A stretch of 64,000 nt of DNA from Streptomyces sp. NRRL F-2580. GTDB taxonomy: Bacteria; Actinomycetota; Actinomycetes; Streptomycetales; Streptomycetaceae. The stretch is from the NCBI RefSeq assembly GCF_000720115.1, contig NZ_JOIR01000029.1, positions 123,788-187,787 on the forward strand. Reading direction: 5' to 3'. The position numbers and the translations under genes are program-made. Positions 1 to 8,179 of the stretch are shown piece after piece (the first letter of the stretch is position 1; each line of letters opens with the position of its first letter). The notes under the pieces are model-generated. The model was not told the origin of the DNA. It ran no database searches and saw only the letters and a list, made by a program, of their open reading frames with translations.

Positions 1-127
1 CGGGGACGACCAGACCATCGACGTCCACCTGTCCTGGCTGCGCCGCAAACTCGGCGAGACCGCCGCCCGCCCGCGGTACCTGCACACGCTGCGGGGTGTG
101 GGCGTCAAGCTGGAGCCGCCGCAGTGA
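1..127 (+). CDS. Response regulator, C-terminal end (partial)
   Basis: Only the last 41 codons are in the window. They read GDDQTIDVHLSWLRRKLG and end in VGVKLEPPQ. This is the recognition helix and wing of an OmpR/PhoB winged-helix DNA-binding domain. The stop is 7 bp before the sensor kinase start, so the two form a two-component operon in the usual regulator-then-kinase order. The receiver domain lies outside the window, so the signal and targets cannot be inferred. Confidence 0.85.
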   Translation, partial: GDDQTIDVHLSWLRRKLGETAARPRYLHTLRGVGVKLEPPQ

Positions 128-134
128 TGCCCCG

Positions 135-1529
135 ATGAGATGGGCCCTGGTCAAGGTGTGCCTCGCGGTCACGGCCATGGTGGTCGTGGCCTTCGCGGTG
201 CCGCTCGGGCTCGTCGTCCAGGAGATGGCCAGCGACCGGGCCTTCTCCAACGCCGAACGGCAGGCCGCCACCATCGGGCCGACCCTGTCCATCACCACCG
301 ACCCGGTCCAGCTGCAGAAGGCCGTGGAGTCCACGCAGATGGGCGCCGCCCGGCGGATGGCCGTCCACGTCCCGGCCATCGGCGACAGCGCGCCGGTGGA
401 GATCGGCCGGGGCCGGGCGGGCGAGCACGCCGTCGCCGAGACCCGGCGGATCGGGCGGGCCACGACCGCCTCGGTGCCCGGCGGGGGGTCGGCGCTGCTC
501 CAGCCGACCGCGCTCGGCTCCGGGGACATCGCGGTGGTGGAGATCTTCGTACCGGAGAGCGAGGTCAGCAACGGCGTCGCGACGGCCTGGGTGGTGCTCG
601 CGGGCGTCGGGCTGGCACTGATCGTGGGCTCGGTGGCGGTCGCCGACCGGCTCGGCGCCCGGCTGGTGCGCCCGGCCGAGCGGCTCGCGGACGCCGCCCA
701 CCGACTGGGCGAGGGCCGGCTCGGGGCGCGGGTCCCGGAGGTGGGACCGAAGGAACTCCGCTCGGCGGCCGTCGCGTTCAACGCGATGGCGGACCAGGTG
801 GTGCAACTCCTCGCCAACGAGCGGGAGCTGGCCGCCGACCTCTCGCACCGGCTGCGGACGCCGCTGACGGTGCTGCGGCTCAACACGGCCTCGCTCGGCG
901 ACGGCGCGGCCGCCGAACAGACCCGGGCCGCGGTGGAGCAGCTGGAGCGCGAGGTCGACACGATCATCCGCACGGCGCGGGAGCAGCGCCCGGCCACCGG
1001 CCTGGTCGGGGCGGGCGCCGGCTGCGACGCCTCCGAGGTGATCCGCGACCGGATGGACTTCTGGTCGGCGCTCGCGGAGGACGAGGGCCGCGAGGTGCGG
1101 CTCGCGGGGGTGGACCGCACGGTACGGATCCCCGTGGCCCGGCCCGAGCTCGCCGCCGCCCTCGACGCCATGCTCGGCAACGTCTTCCGGCACACCCCCG
1201 AGGGCACGCCCTTCTCGGTGGACGTCCACGACGCGGGTGACGCGGTCATCGTGCTCGTCTCGGACGCGGGACCCGGCATCGCCGACCCGGAGGCGGCCCT
1301 GCGCCGGGGCAACGACGGCGGCCGCGACGGATCGACCGGCCTGGGCCTCGACATCGTGCGCCGCGTCGCGGAGTCGACGGGCGGCGACGTACGGCTGGGG
1401 CGCTCGGTGCTCGGCGGGACCGAGGTCCGGGTGTGGATCGGCCTGGACGGCCGGACCCTCGGCGGTCCCGGCGGCGGGCGTGCGGGCCGTGGCCGGCGCG
1501 GCAACCGACGTAACCGGGGGCGCGCCTAG
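135..1529 (+). CDS. Sensor histidine kinase (HAMP, HisKA, HATPase_c)
   Basis: 464 aa inner-membrane sensor kinase, partner of the upstream response regulator. A membrane segment lies near residues 8-28, an extracytoplasmic sensor region of about 120 residues follows, and a second membrane segment (VVLAGVGLALIVGSVAVA) leads into a HAMP linker. The phosphorylated histidine is His238 in LSHRLRTPLTVL. The ATP-binding domain shows NVFRHTPEG (N box), SDAGPGI (G1) and GLGLDIV (G2). I chose the ATG at 135 (MRWALVKV) because it sits just after the regulator stop and starts directly before the first membrane segment. Upstream in-frame codons would add an unlikely basic extension. The ligand is unknown. 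Confidence 0.88.
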   Translation: MRWALVKVCLAVTAMVVVAFAVPLGLVVQEMASDRAFSNAERQAATIGPTLSITTDPVQLQKAVESTQMGAARRMAVHVPAIGDSAPVEIGRGRAGEHAVAETRRIGRATTASVPGGGSALLQPTALGSGDIAVVEIFVPESEVSNGVATAWVVLAGVGLALIVGSVAVADRLGARLVRPAERLADAAHRLGEGRLGARVPEVGPKELRSAAVAFNAMADQVVQLLANERELAADLSHRLRTPLTVLRLNTASLGDGAAAEQTRAAVEQLEREVDTIIRTAREQRPATGLVGAGAGCDASEVIRDRMDFWSALAEDEGREVRLAGVDRTVRIPVARPELAAALDAMLGNVFRHTPEGTPFSVDVHDAGDAVIVLVSDAGPGIADPEAALRRGNDGGRDGSTGLGLDIVRRVAESTGGDVRLGRSVLGGTEVRVWIGLDGRTLGGPGGGRAGRGRRGNRRNRGRA

Positions 1530-1565
1530 CGGGCGGCCGGTGGCCGCCTCGGTACGGTCCGCGGC

Positions 1566-1876
1566 ATGGACACCCTCATCTTCGGCGGCCTCCTCGCCCC
1601 GCTGATCGCCAGGTGCCGTGACTCGTCCCGAACGGTCGTGCTCGGGGGTTCGCCTGCTGCCTCGCCTGCTGCTTCGCCTTCGGCTGGACGGGCGTCGCCT
1701 GCGGCGGCCTCTTCTACCCCTCCGGGCCCGAGATGACCGGCATGCTCGGCCTGCACCCGTACGTGTGGGCGTGGATCCTGTTCCAGGCCTCGGTGGTAGC
1801 CATCGGCATCGCCGTGGCCTTCGCCCACGCCACGGCGGACGGTTCCGGCGGCGAACCGGTACCAGTTCTTGTATGA
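1566..1876 (+). pseudogene. Broken small membrane protein gene (tentative)
   Basis: An ATG at 1566 opens MDTLIFGGLLAPLIA, a membrane-like start, but that frame soon turns into Ser/Ala/Pro-rich sequence. A different frame downstream, ending with TGA at 1874-1876, reads a convincing membrane protein (FAFGWTGVACGGLFY, then HPYVWAWILFQASVVAIGIA). No start codon serves the second frame, which has a stop at 1619-1621. The simplest reading is one gene of about 100 codons broken by an indel near 1615-1650. It could also be two unrelated chance frames or a sequence error. No function can be assigned. Confidence 0.35.
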
Positions 1877-1929
1877 CGTGGGGATCCTGGACCAGCCGGG
1901 GCTCCCCGGCCGAGCGGAAGGAATCAGGC

Positions 1930-2601
1930 ATGCGCTACGCAGTCCTCGGAACCGGGATCGTCGGCCGCACGCTGGCGGCCCGGCTCGCCTCCCTGGGCCA
2001 CGAGGTGGTCATCGGCACCCGGGACCCCGGGGCGACCGCCGGGCGCGCCGAGTACGCCGACTGGCAGGCGGGGCAGCCCGGGGTGCGGCTCGCCGGCTTC
2101 GCGGAAGCCGCGCGGGACGGCGACACCCTGGTCAACGCCACCGGCGGGCAGGTCAGCATCGCCGCCTTGACGGAGGCGGACGCCGCCCACCTGGACGGCA
2201 AGATCCTGATCGACGTAGCGAACCCGCTGGACTTCTCGCGGGGCTTCCCGCCGAGCCTGGAGCCGGTGGACACCGACAGCCTGGGCGAGCTGATCCAGCG
2301 CACCTTCCCGGGGCTGCGCGTGGTCAAGACGCTGAACACGATGAACTGCCTGGTCATGGTCGATCCGGGCCGGGTCGCCGGCGAGCACCACGTCTTCCTC
2401 TCGGGCGAGGACGCGGACGCGAAGAAGGCCGTACGGGAGCTGCTCCACTCCTTCGGCTGGCCGGAGCGGAGCATCCTGGACCTGGGCGGGATCGAGACGG
2501 CGCGGGGCGCCGAGATGCTGCTGCCGGTCTGGCTCCGGCTGATGGGCTCCCTCGGGCACACGGACTTCAACTTCCACATCCAGGGGGCGTCTTCCGACTG
2601 A
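1930..2601 (+). CDS. NADPH-dependent F420 reductase-type oxidoreductase
   Basis: 223 aa. The N-terminus MRYAVLGTGIVGRTLAARLA is a GxGxxG Rossmann fold, followed by VVIGTRDPGA, the usual NADP-binding segment of the F420-dependent NADP oxidoreductase (NPD1/NPD2, DinF-like) family. Further conserved pieces are DVANPLDFSRGFPPSL and VVKTLNTMNCLVM. The ATG at 1930 is preceded by GGAAGGA at the right distance. A longer frame reaching back to 1618 has no sensible protein sequence before this ATG. It probably transfers hydride between NADP and a flavin-like cofactor or a small carbonyl substrate. The exact substrate cannot be read from sequence. Confidence 0.85.
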   Translation: MRYAVLGTGIVGRTLAARLASLGHEVVIGTRDPGATAGRAEYADWQAGQPGVRLAGFAEAARDGDTLVNATGGQVSIAALTEADAAHLDGKILIDVANPLDFSRGFPPSLEPVDTDSLGELIQRTFPGLRVVKTLNTMNCLVMVDPGRVAGEHHVFLSGEDADAKKAVRELLHSFGWPERSILDLGGIETARGAEMLLPVWLRLMGSLGHTDFNFHIQGASSD

Positions 2602-2638
2602 CGGGTCCCCGGATTCCGCCGCACGGACGGGGGCGTGT

Positions 2639-2868
2639 ATGTTGCCGCGCCCCCGGGCCGCGCCGAGGGTGGGCGAGGGCATCAAGACCGGCGCGCTGCC
2701 CCAGGCGGTCAAGAAGTTGATGGACACGGTGAAGCCGGAGGCGGCCTGCTTCGGTCTGCACGAGGGCGTCCGCTCCTGCTGGATCGTCCTCGACCTGGAC
2801 GACAGCTCCCCGTCATGAACGCCGAGGACCTGGCGAAGGGCCTGGCGGCGATGCAGTCCTCGCCCTGA
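2639..2868 (+). pseudogene. Remnant of a small conserved protein, frameshifted
   Basis: The frame from ATG 2639 reads EGIKTGALPQAVKKLMDTV, then PEAACFGLHEGVRSCWIVLD, then stops at 2816-2818 inside LDLDDSSPS. The +1 frame continues as LPVMNAEDLAKGLAAMQSSP to 2868. Joined, the two pieces resemble the roughly 100-residue actinobacterial proteins that contain KPEAAYFG and a final PVMTPEDLAKA segment, which I recall only loosely. The N-terminal strand also seems to be missing. I read this as a decayed gene with a one-base indel near 2805-2815. Function is unknown. Confidence 0.5.
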
Positions 2869-3040
2869 CGGGAGGCCTCGGGGCCTGACCGGCCGGATCG
2901 CAGCGCCCCCGGAGCCCGCCCGGCCGGTTGGGCCGGGGTCGGGTGTGTGTCGGGGTGATCCCCGCAGGGCGTCGAACGCACTTCCGCTCAGCTCTCCGAC
3001 CCGTCGTCACGTTCGGCGCCCGAGGAGACGCCCCGGCGCG

Positions 3041-3490
3041 CGCCCGGCCCCGGCACAGCCGGCCCCCTCGTACCTGGCCCGCGCGGCGCGGCCAACGGGC
3101 GCTCGGCCCTGGCACAGCCGGCCCCCTCGTACTCTGCCCGCGCGGCGCGGCCAACGGGCGCTCGGCCCTGGCACAGCCGGCCCCCTCGCACCCGGCACGC
3201 GCGGCGCAGCCAACGGGCGGCCGCCCCGGCGCAGCCGGCCCCCTCGTACCTGCACGCGCGGCGCAGCCAACGGGCGCCCGGCCCCGGCACAGCCGGCCCC
3301 TCGTTGCCGGCCCGAGCGACGCAGTCAACCCGGCCCCCTCGTACCTGCACGCGCGGCGCAGCCAACGGGCGCCCGGCCCCGGCACAGCCGGCCCCCTCGT
3401 ACCTGCACGCGCGGCGCAGCCAACGGGCGCCCGGCCCCGGCACAGCCGGCCCCTCGTTGCCGGCCCGAGCGACGCAGTCAACCGAGCCGG
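3041..3490. repeat. 58-59 bp tandem repeat (minisatellite), about 7-8 copies
   Basis: The core CACAGCCGGCCCC recurs near 3054, 3113, 3172, 3230, 3288, 3382 and 3441, with spacings of about 59, 59, 58, 58, 94 and 59 bp. The unit also contains CGGCGCAGCCAACGGGCG. A longer block (CCCTCGTTGCCGGCCCGAGC and onward) occurs twice, at about 3296 and 3449, so the array contains a larger internal duplication. Copies differ by a few bases. The array runs into the 3' end of the truncated transporter gene. All frames are open for long stretches because the repeat lacks stop codons, but I do not regard them as genes. The stretch 2869-3040 holds nothing recognisable. Confidence 0.9.
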
Positions 3491-3795
3491 CCGATGACGG
3501 GGCCGCCGAGGGCCTGGCCGAGCCAGAGCGCCGCGGCGACGGCGCCGGCGTCGCCGATGCCGTCGCGGGCGTTGATGAGCAGGAGTGTGCCGATGGGGCA
3601 GAGCGCGGCGGGGAGCCGGGCGAGGAACGCGTGGAGGGGGAGGGCGGTACCGCCGAGTGCGAACACCCGGCGGAAGCCGCCGGCCGAGGCCGCGGACTCG
3701 GGTGCGGACGCGGGTGCGGACGCGGGTGCGGACTCGGGTGCGGACGCGGCTGCGGACTCAGGTGGGGGCGTGGGGGCGGGGACGGGCTGGGACAC
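3478..3795 (-). pseudogene. Truncated MFS transporter (N-terminal part only)
   Basis: The GTG at 3795 has GGAGG six bases upstream. The product starts MSQPVPAPTPPPESAAA, continues with a low-complexity Ala/Ser/Pro tract made of 12 bp DNA repeats (about 3690-3770), then GFRRVFALGGTALPLHAFLA, PIGTLLLINARDGIGDAG and GQALGGPVIGRLG. This is the first two membrane segments of a major facilitator exporter, up to the loop where the GxxxDRxGRR signature should follow. Instead the frame stops at 3478-3480, exactly where the tandem repeat array begins. The remaining ten or so helices are gone. A 105-residue product could not be a working transporter. Confidence 0.7.
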
Positions 3796-3895
3796 GGACA
3801 ACCTCCGACCGCACGCCGACCCTCCCGTTTCTCCGGCGCGCGCTGTTGCCCGTTGAACGGGACCGTAGCGGCGGAACGGACCCCTCGGAAGACCG

Positions 3896-4399
3896 TCAGC
3901 CGGTTTCCCCCGAGTTGAGCCGCTTGGCCTGGGCCCGGCCGACCTCGGCCGCGCGGTGCAGGTAGTCGGCGATGACGGCGAGCTCGGTGTCGGAGTAGCT
4001 CTCCAGGACGGCGCCGAAGGCACGGCCGGGGGTGTCCCACGCAGCGCCGATCCGCTCGCGGGCCACGGGCGAGAGGGAGACGAGGGAGCGGCGGCGGTCG
4101 TTCGGGTCGGCGTGCCGCTCGACGACGCCCGCCTTGACCATGCGGTCGACGAGGCGGGTGGCGGAACCGGAGGTCAGGCCGGTGAGGCGGGCGATGTCGC
4201 CGGTGCTGACGGGTCCGGGCTCCATGTCGAGGAGGGCGACGCACTGCATGTCGGTGGGGTGGAGGCCGACGTGGTCCGCCATGGCCTGGTTGAAGAGGGA
4301 GTAGTCGGCGTAGTGCCGCTGGCTCTCGGTGACGATGCGCGCGAGCAGCTCGGCGCGGCTCCACCGCGCACCACTCGTACGAGTGGGATCGGTTGACAT
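3896..4399 (-). CDS. MarR-family transcriptional regulator
   Basis: 167 aa winged-helix repressor-type protein. The DNA-binding part runs through PVSTGDIARLTGLTSGSATR, then LVDRMVKAGVVERHADPNDRRR, the wing with the conserved DxRDxR-like turn. The flanking helices form the dimer interface. It is transcribed away from the NAD(P)H-binding protein gene at 4509, and a 109 bp gap with an inverted repeat separates them. It most likely represses its neighbour and perhaps itself, in answer to a small phenolic or electrophilic compound, as is common in this family. That role is inferred from arrangement. Confidence 0.9.
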   Translation of the reverse strand: MSTDPTRTSGARWSRAELLARIVTESQRHYADYSLFNQAMADHVGLHPTDMQCVALLDMEPGPVSTGDIARLTGLTSGSATRLVDRMVKAGVVERHADPNDRRRSLVSLSPVARERIGAAWDTPGRAFGAVLESYSDTELAVIADYLHRAAEVGRAQAKRLNSGETG

Positions 4400-4424
4400 C
4401 GGCTCCTCCGTGCTTCAAATTTAA

Positions 4425-4460
4425 CTGTGTGACGCAGAGAATGTGTCGCACAGAATCTGC
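4425..4460. promoter_or_regulatory. Candidate operator between marR-type gene and 4509 gene
   Basis: The arms CTGTGTGAC (4425-4433) and GTCGCACAG (4445-4453) form an inverted repeat with one mismatch and an 11 bp spacer. A second pair, GCAGA (4434-4438) and TCTGC (4456-4460), overlaps it. The stretch is more AT-rich than its surroundings and lies in the shared promoter region, so it is the likely binding site of the MarR-type regulator. Confidence 0.55.
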
Positions 4461-4508
4461 GCCACATGTGGATTCTATGCCCAACTCCAGATGAGGAAGC
4501 AGTCAGCC

Positions 4509-5330
4509 ATGTCGATTCTCGTCACCGGCGGCCGCGGCGCCGTCGCCCGCGGTCTCCGCGCCCTCCTCGACGCCCACGGCGTCCCCTACCGTCTCGGCTC
4601 CCGCGAGCGGGACACCCCCGACGCGGTCCACTGCGACCTCACCGATCCGTCGACCTTCCCCGGCGCTCTCGCCGGTGTCCGTTCCGTCTTCCTCTATGCG
4701 GAGGCCTCCGGTGTCGACGCCTTCGTCAAGGAAGCCGTCAGTGCGGGGGTCGAGCACGTCGTGCTCCTGTCCTCCTCCTCGGTGCTCGCCCCCGACGCCG
4801 CCGGCAGCCCGCTGTCCGCGTCCCACCTCGCCGTCGAACAGGCCCTGTCGGCCTCCCCGCTGCGCACCACGCTGCTGCGCCCGGGTTCCTTCGCGAGCAA
4901 TGCCCAGGGCTGGGCCTGGTCGGTGAAGTCCGGCCGTCCGGTCCACCTGCCCTACCCCGGCGCCTATTGCGACCCCGTCCACGAGGCCGACCTGGCCGAG
5001 GCGGCCTTCGCCGTCCTCACCGACCCCGCCCTCGCCGGCCGCGCCTACACCCTGACCGGCCCGCAGTCGCTGACCTTCGCGACCCAGCTCGCGATACTCG
5101 GCGATGTGCTCGGGCGGCCCATACCCTTCGAGGCCGTCTCCGCCGAGCAGTGGAAGGCCGAGGTCGACGGCTACATACCCGGCCCCTACGCCGATGCCCT
5201 CCTCGACTTCTGGGCCTCCTCGGACGGCCTCCCGGTCGAGATCACCGACAGCGTCGAGCGCCTCACCGGCCACCCGGCGCGCACCTTCGAGACCTGGGCG
5301 CAGGACCACGCCGACGCCTTCGCGGCCTGA
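4509..5330 (+). CDS. NAD(P)H-binding SDR/NmrA-type oxidoreductase
   Basis: 273 aa atypical short-chain dehydrogenase. It starts MSILVTGGRGAVARGLRALL, a glycine-rich NAD(P) site, and shows the HVVLLSSSSVL strand, LRPGSFASNAQGWA and YTLTGPQSLTF, all typical of the NmrA / quinone oxidoreductase QorB-like group. The classical YxxxK catalytic pair is not evident, as usual for NmrA-type proteins, so it may be a redox sensor or a quinone reductase. The ATG at 4509 follows GAGGAAG. The gene is divergent from a MarR regulator. A second protein of the same family lies 680 bp downstream (6008-6823). Confidence 0.85.
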   Translation: MSILVTGGRGAVARGLRALLDAHGVPYRLGSRERDTPDAVHCDLTDPSTFPGALAGVRSVFLYAEASGVDAFVKEAVSAGVEHVVLLSSSSVLAPDAAGSPLSASHLAVEQALSASPLRTTLLRPGSFASNAQGWAWSVKSGRPVHLPYPGAYCDPVHEADLAEAAFAVLTDPALAGRAYTLTGPQSLTFATQLAILGDVLGRPIPFEAVSAEQWKAEVDGYIPGPYADALLDFWASSDGLPVEITDSVERLTGHPARTFETWAQDHADAFAA

Positions 5331-5348
5331 GCGCCGCGGCACATGACC

Positions 5349-5927
5349 TCAGGTGAGGGAGTCGATCCAGCGCTCCAGGCGGCGGGCCTCGGTGGTCATG
5401 AGGTCCGGGTCGCGGAAGGTGTTGGTGAGCAGGGAGATGCCCTGGTAGGCGGCGATCAGGGCAACCGCGAGTTCGCGGGCGTCGGTGCGGCCCATCTCGC
5501 GGAACTGCTGCTCGGCCCAGTCGAGAAGGGCCTGCATGACGGCGGCGATCGACCGGTCCAGCCCGTCGGCGCGCTTGTCGAGTTCCGAGGCGAGGGTGCC
5601 GGTGGGGCAGCCGTATCGGGCGGTGAGCTCGCGCTGTTCGACCCAGCCGTTCAGCAGGGCCTTCAGGCGGTCCTGGGGGGTGGGGAGTGCGTCGAGGGCG
5701 GTGATCAGCCCCCGCAGGGTCTGGGCGTGAGCGTCGATCGCGGCCTCGACGAGCTGGTCCTTGGTCTTGAAGTAGTAGTAGACGTTGCCCACCGGGACCT
5801 CCGCCGCCTGGGCGATGTCCGCGAGGGTGGTCTGGGCGATGCCCTGCGCGTGGAGCACCTGGGCCGCGGCGGACGCCAGCCGCTCGCGCTTGCCGGACGT
5901 CCGCGAAGCCTTATTTGAGTCAGTCAC
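5349..5927 (-). CDS. TetR-family transcriptional regulator
   Basis: 192 aa. The N-terminal helix-turn-helix is complete: IAQTTLADIAQAAEVPVGNV followed by YYYFKTKDQLVEAAIDAH. The C-terminal ligand domain has the FRDPDLMTTEARRLERWIDS ending seen in TetR proteins of the YcdC/AcrR-like TetR_C_33 type. It is convergent with the 4509 gene (18 bp gap) and divergent from the 6008 gene. The repeats in the 80 bp divergent gap overlap its own start codon region, so autorepression and repression of the 6008 gene are likely. Confidence 0.9.
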   Translation of the reverse strand: MTDSNKASRTSGKRERLASAAAQVLHAQGIAQTTLADIAQAAEVPVGNVYYYFKTKDQLVEAAIDAHAQTLRGLITALDALPTPQDRLKALLNGWVEQRELTARYGCPTGTLASELDKRADGLDRSIAAVMQALLDWAEQQFREMGRTDARELAVALIAAYQGISLLTNTFRDPDLMTTEARRLERWIDSLT

Positions 5928-5991
5928 CTGACTAACTGTAGACGAGCGATAGGGGAGGGGGCTATGATCGAACTAAGTCAGTCAACTAACT
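5918..5991. promoter_or_regulatory. Two TetR operators and promoter for the 6008 gene
   Basis: Operator 1 is a perfect inverted repeat, AGTCAG-tcac-CTGACT (5918-5933), overlapping the start of the TetR gene. Operator 2, AGTCAGTCAACTAACT (5976-5991), repeats the same half-site. Between them lies a plausible rightward promoter: TAGACG at 5939-5944, 18 bp spacer, TATGAT at 5963-5968. Initiation would fall inside operator 2. AAGGGGG near 5996 is the ribosome binding site for the ATG at 6008. Confidence 0.7.
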
Positions 5992-6007
5992 CACAAGGGG
6001 GATCGTC

Positions 6008-6823
6008 ATGATCGCAGTGACGGGTGCGACCGGGAACGTCGGACGGGAACTGGTGCGGATCCTCGCCGAGGGCGGCGAGCAGGTGACCGCCGTCTCCCGG
6101 GGTGCGGCGCGGATGCCCGACGGGGTCCGCCACCACCAGGGCGACCTCGCCGAGCCGGAGAGCCTGCGCCCCGCGCTGGACGGGGCCGACGCGCTCTTCT
6201 TGCTCGTCGCCGGCGAGAATCCGCAGGGCATCCTCGAACGGGCCGGGGCAGCCGGGGTACGCCAGGTCGTACTGCTCTCGTCCCAGGGCGTCGGGACACG
6301 CCCGGAGGTCTACCGCCACCCGGCGCGGTTCGAGGAGGCCGTCCGCCGGAGCGGCCTGGAGTGGACGATCCTGCGCTCGGGCGGCCTGAACTCCAACGCC
6401 TTCGCCTGGGCCGAGACGATCCGTACGCGGCGCACGGCCGTCGCGCCGTTCGGCGATGTCGGGCTCCCGACCGTCGACCCGGCGGACGTCGCCGAGGTCG
6501 CCGCCGCGGTCCTGCGCGAGCCCGGCCACACGGGCCGGACCTACGAGCTCACCGGGCCCGCCCTGGTCACCCCGAGGGACCGGGTCGAGGCGATATCCGC
6601 GGCCCTGGGCGAGCCCGTTCGGTTCGTCGAGCAGACCCGGGAGGAGGCCCGCGTGCAGATGCTGACCTTCATGCCCGAGCCGGTCGTGGAGGGCACTCTG
6701 GGGATCCTCGGCGAACCGCTGCCCGCCGAGCTGGCACCGAGCCCCGCCGTCGAGCGGATACTCGGCCGCGCGCCCCGCCCCTTCGCCGACTGGGCGGCCC
6801 GTTCCGCCCCGGCCTTCCGCTGA
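6008..6823 (+). CDS. NAD(P)H-binding SDR/NmrA-type oxidoreductase
   Basis: 271 aa, same fold as the 4509 gene product but clearly diverged. It begins MIAVTGATGNVGRELVRILA, with GxTGxxG cofactor binding, and continues with VVLLSSQGVGTRP, WTILRSGGLNSNAFAWAETI and YELTGPALVTPRDRVEAISA. These are hallmarks of NmrA / NAD(P)H:quinone oxidoreductase-like proteins. Strong ribosome binding site (AAGGGGG). Controlled by the divergent TetR protein, judging from the paired operators. Substrate unknown; an electrophile or quinone response is a reasonable guess. Confidence 0.87.
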   Translation: MIAVTGATGNVGRELVRILAEGGEQVTAVSRGAARMPDGVRHHQGDLAEPESLRPALDGADALFLLVAGENPQGILERAGAAGVRQVVLLSSQGVGTRPEVYRHPARFEEAVRRSGLEWTILRSGGLNSNAFAWAETIRTRRTAVAPFGDVGLPTVDPADVAEVAAAVLREPGHTGRTYELTGPALVTPRDRVEAISAALGEPVRFVEQTREEARVQMLTFMPEPVVEGTLGILGEPLPAELAPSPAVERILGRAPRPFADWAARSAPAFR

Positions 6824-6844
6824 CCGGTGCCCCGCGCCCGGCTG

Positions 6845-8179
6845 TCAGAAGGCCCCCTCGCGGGCCAGGCGGGCGTACCAGCGGGCGCTGGAGCGCGGGG
6901 TGCGGACCTGGGTCTCGTAGTCCACGTGCACGATGCCGAAGCGCTTGCTGTAGCCGTAGGACCATTCGAAGTTGTCCAGCAGCGACCACAGGAAATAGCC
7001 CTCGACGGGGGCGCCGTCTGCCAAGGCGCGGTGGATGGTGGCGAGATGGGCCTCCAGGTACGCGATGCGGAGCGGGTCGTGCACGTCCGGGGCGTACGCC
7101 GCGCCGTTCTCGGTGACCAGCAGCGGCAGGCCGGGCGCCTCGCGGGTGAAGCGCATCAGCAGGTCGTACAGGCCGCTCGGGTCGATCGACCAGCCCATGT
7201 CGGTCCGCTCGCCGGGCGGTTGGTGGAAGGCCACCGTGTCCGCCGCGGGCCAGGGGGAGTGGGCCGTACCGCCGTGGCCGTCGGCGCGCGGGCCGTTCCC
7301 GTCGGGGGCCGCCGACACCACCGCCGGGGTGTAGTAGTTCACGCCGAGGAAGTCCAGCGGCTGGTGGATCAGCGCCTCGTCGCCGGGGCGCACGAAGGAC
7401 CAGTCGGTCACCGCGGCGGTGTCCGCCAGCAGGTCCGGCGGATAGGCACCGTGCAGCAGCGGCCCGGTGAAGATCCGATTGGCGAGGGCGTCGATACGGC
7501 GCGCGGCGTCCGCGTCGGCCGCCGACGGCGTCAGCGGCCGTACCGCGCTGGGGTTGAGCGCGATGCCGACCCGGGACCGGGCGGGCAGCGCGGCGGCGGC
7601 CATGCCGTGGGCCAGGTTCAGGTGGTGGGCGGCACGCAGCGAGTCGGCGGGGGAGGTGCGGCCCGGGGCGTGCACCCCGGAGGCGTAGCCGAGGAAGGCG
7701 CTGCACCAGGGCTCGTTGAGCGTGGTCCAGAGTTCCACGCGGTCGCCCAGCACCTCCGCGACCTGGGCCGCGTACGAGGCGAAGGCGTAGGCCGTCTCCC
7801 GGTCGGGCCAGCCCCCCGCGGCCTCCAGCTCCTGCGGCAGGTCCCAGTGGTAGAGGGTCACGCAGGGGGTGATCCCGTGGGAGAGCAGCTCGTCGACGAG
7901 CTGGTCGTAGAAGCCGATCCCGCCGGCCAGCACGCGCGGCCAGGACACCGAGAACCGGTACGCACCGAGCCCGAGTTCGGCCATCAGCCGGACGTCCTCG
8001 CGCCACAGCCGGAGGTGGTCGGCCGCCACGTCGCCCGTGTGCCCGCCGTACACCTTCCCCGGCGTGGCACAGAAGGTGTCCCAGATCGAGGGCCCGCGCG
8101 AGGCGGACCCGCCCTCGATCTGGAAGGCCGCCGTGGCGGTGCCCCAGAGGAACCCCTCGGGGAATCGCATGTCCGTCAT
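6845..8179 (-). CDS. bglC: GH1 beta-glucosidase (cellobiose hydrolysing)
   Basis: 444 aa glycoside hydrolase family 1 enzyme. [20 protein letters not shown] is the family's N-terminal signature. The acid/base glutamate is in TTLNEPW and the nucleophile glutamate in [13 protein letters not shown]. No signal peptide, so it acts in the cytoplasm on imported cellobiose/cellotriose. The start ATG (8179, MTDMRF) overlaps the cebG stop in an ATGA, so translation is coupled. It is the last gene of cebE-cebF-cebG-bglC. In other streptomycetes BglC also helps clear the CebR inducer. Confidence 0.9.
   Translation of the reverse strand: MTDMRFPEGFLWGTATAAFQIEGGSASRGPSIWDTFCATPGKVYGGHTGDVAADHLRLWREDVRLMAELGLGAYRFSVSWPRVLAGGIGFYDQLVDELLSHGITPCVTLYHWDLPQELEAAGGWPDRETAYAFASYAAQVAEVLGDRVELWTTLNEPWCSAFLGYASGVHAPGRTSPADSLRAAHHLNLAHGMAAAALPARSRVGIALNPSAVRPLTPSAADADAARRIDALANRIFTGPLLHGAYPPDLLADTAAVTDWSFVRPGDEALIHQPLDFLGVNYYTPAVVSAAPDGNGPRADGHGGTAHSPWPAADTVAFHQPPGERTDMGWSIDPSGLYDLLMRFTREAPGLPLLVTENGAAYAPDVHDPLRIAYLEAHLATIHRALADGAPVEGYFLWSLLDNFEWSYGYSKRFGIVHVDYETQVRTPRSSARWYARLAREGAF

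Noticed and set aside
3041..3490. CRISPR-like periodic array
   Set aside because: The repeats are contiguous with no unique spacers, the unit is 58-59 bp, and no cas genes are nearby. It is a tandem repeat.
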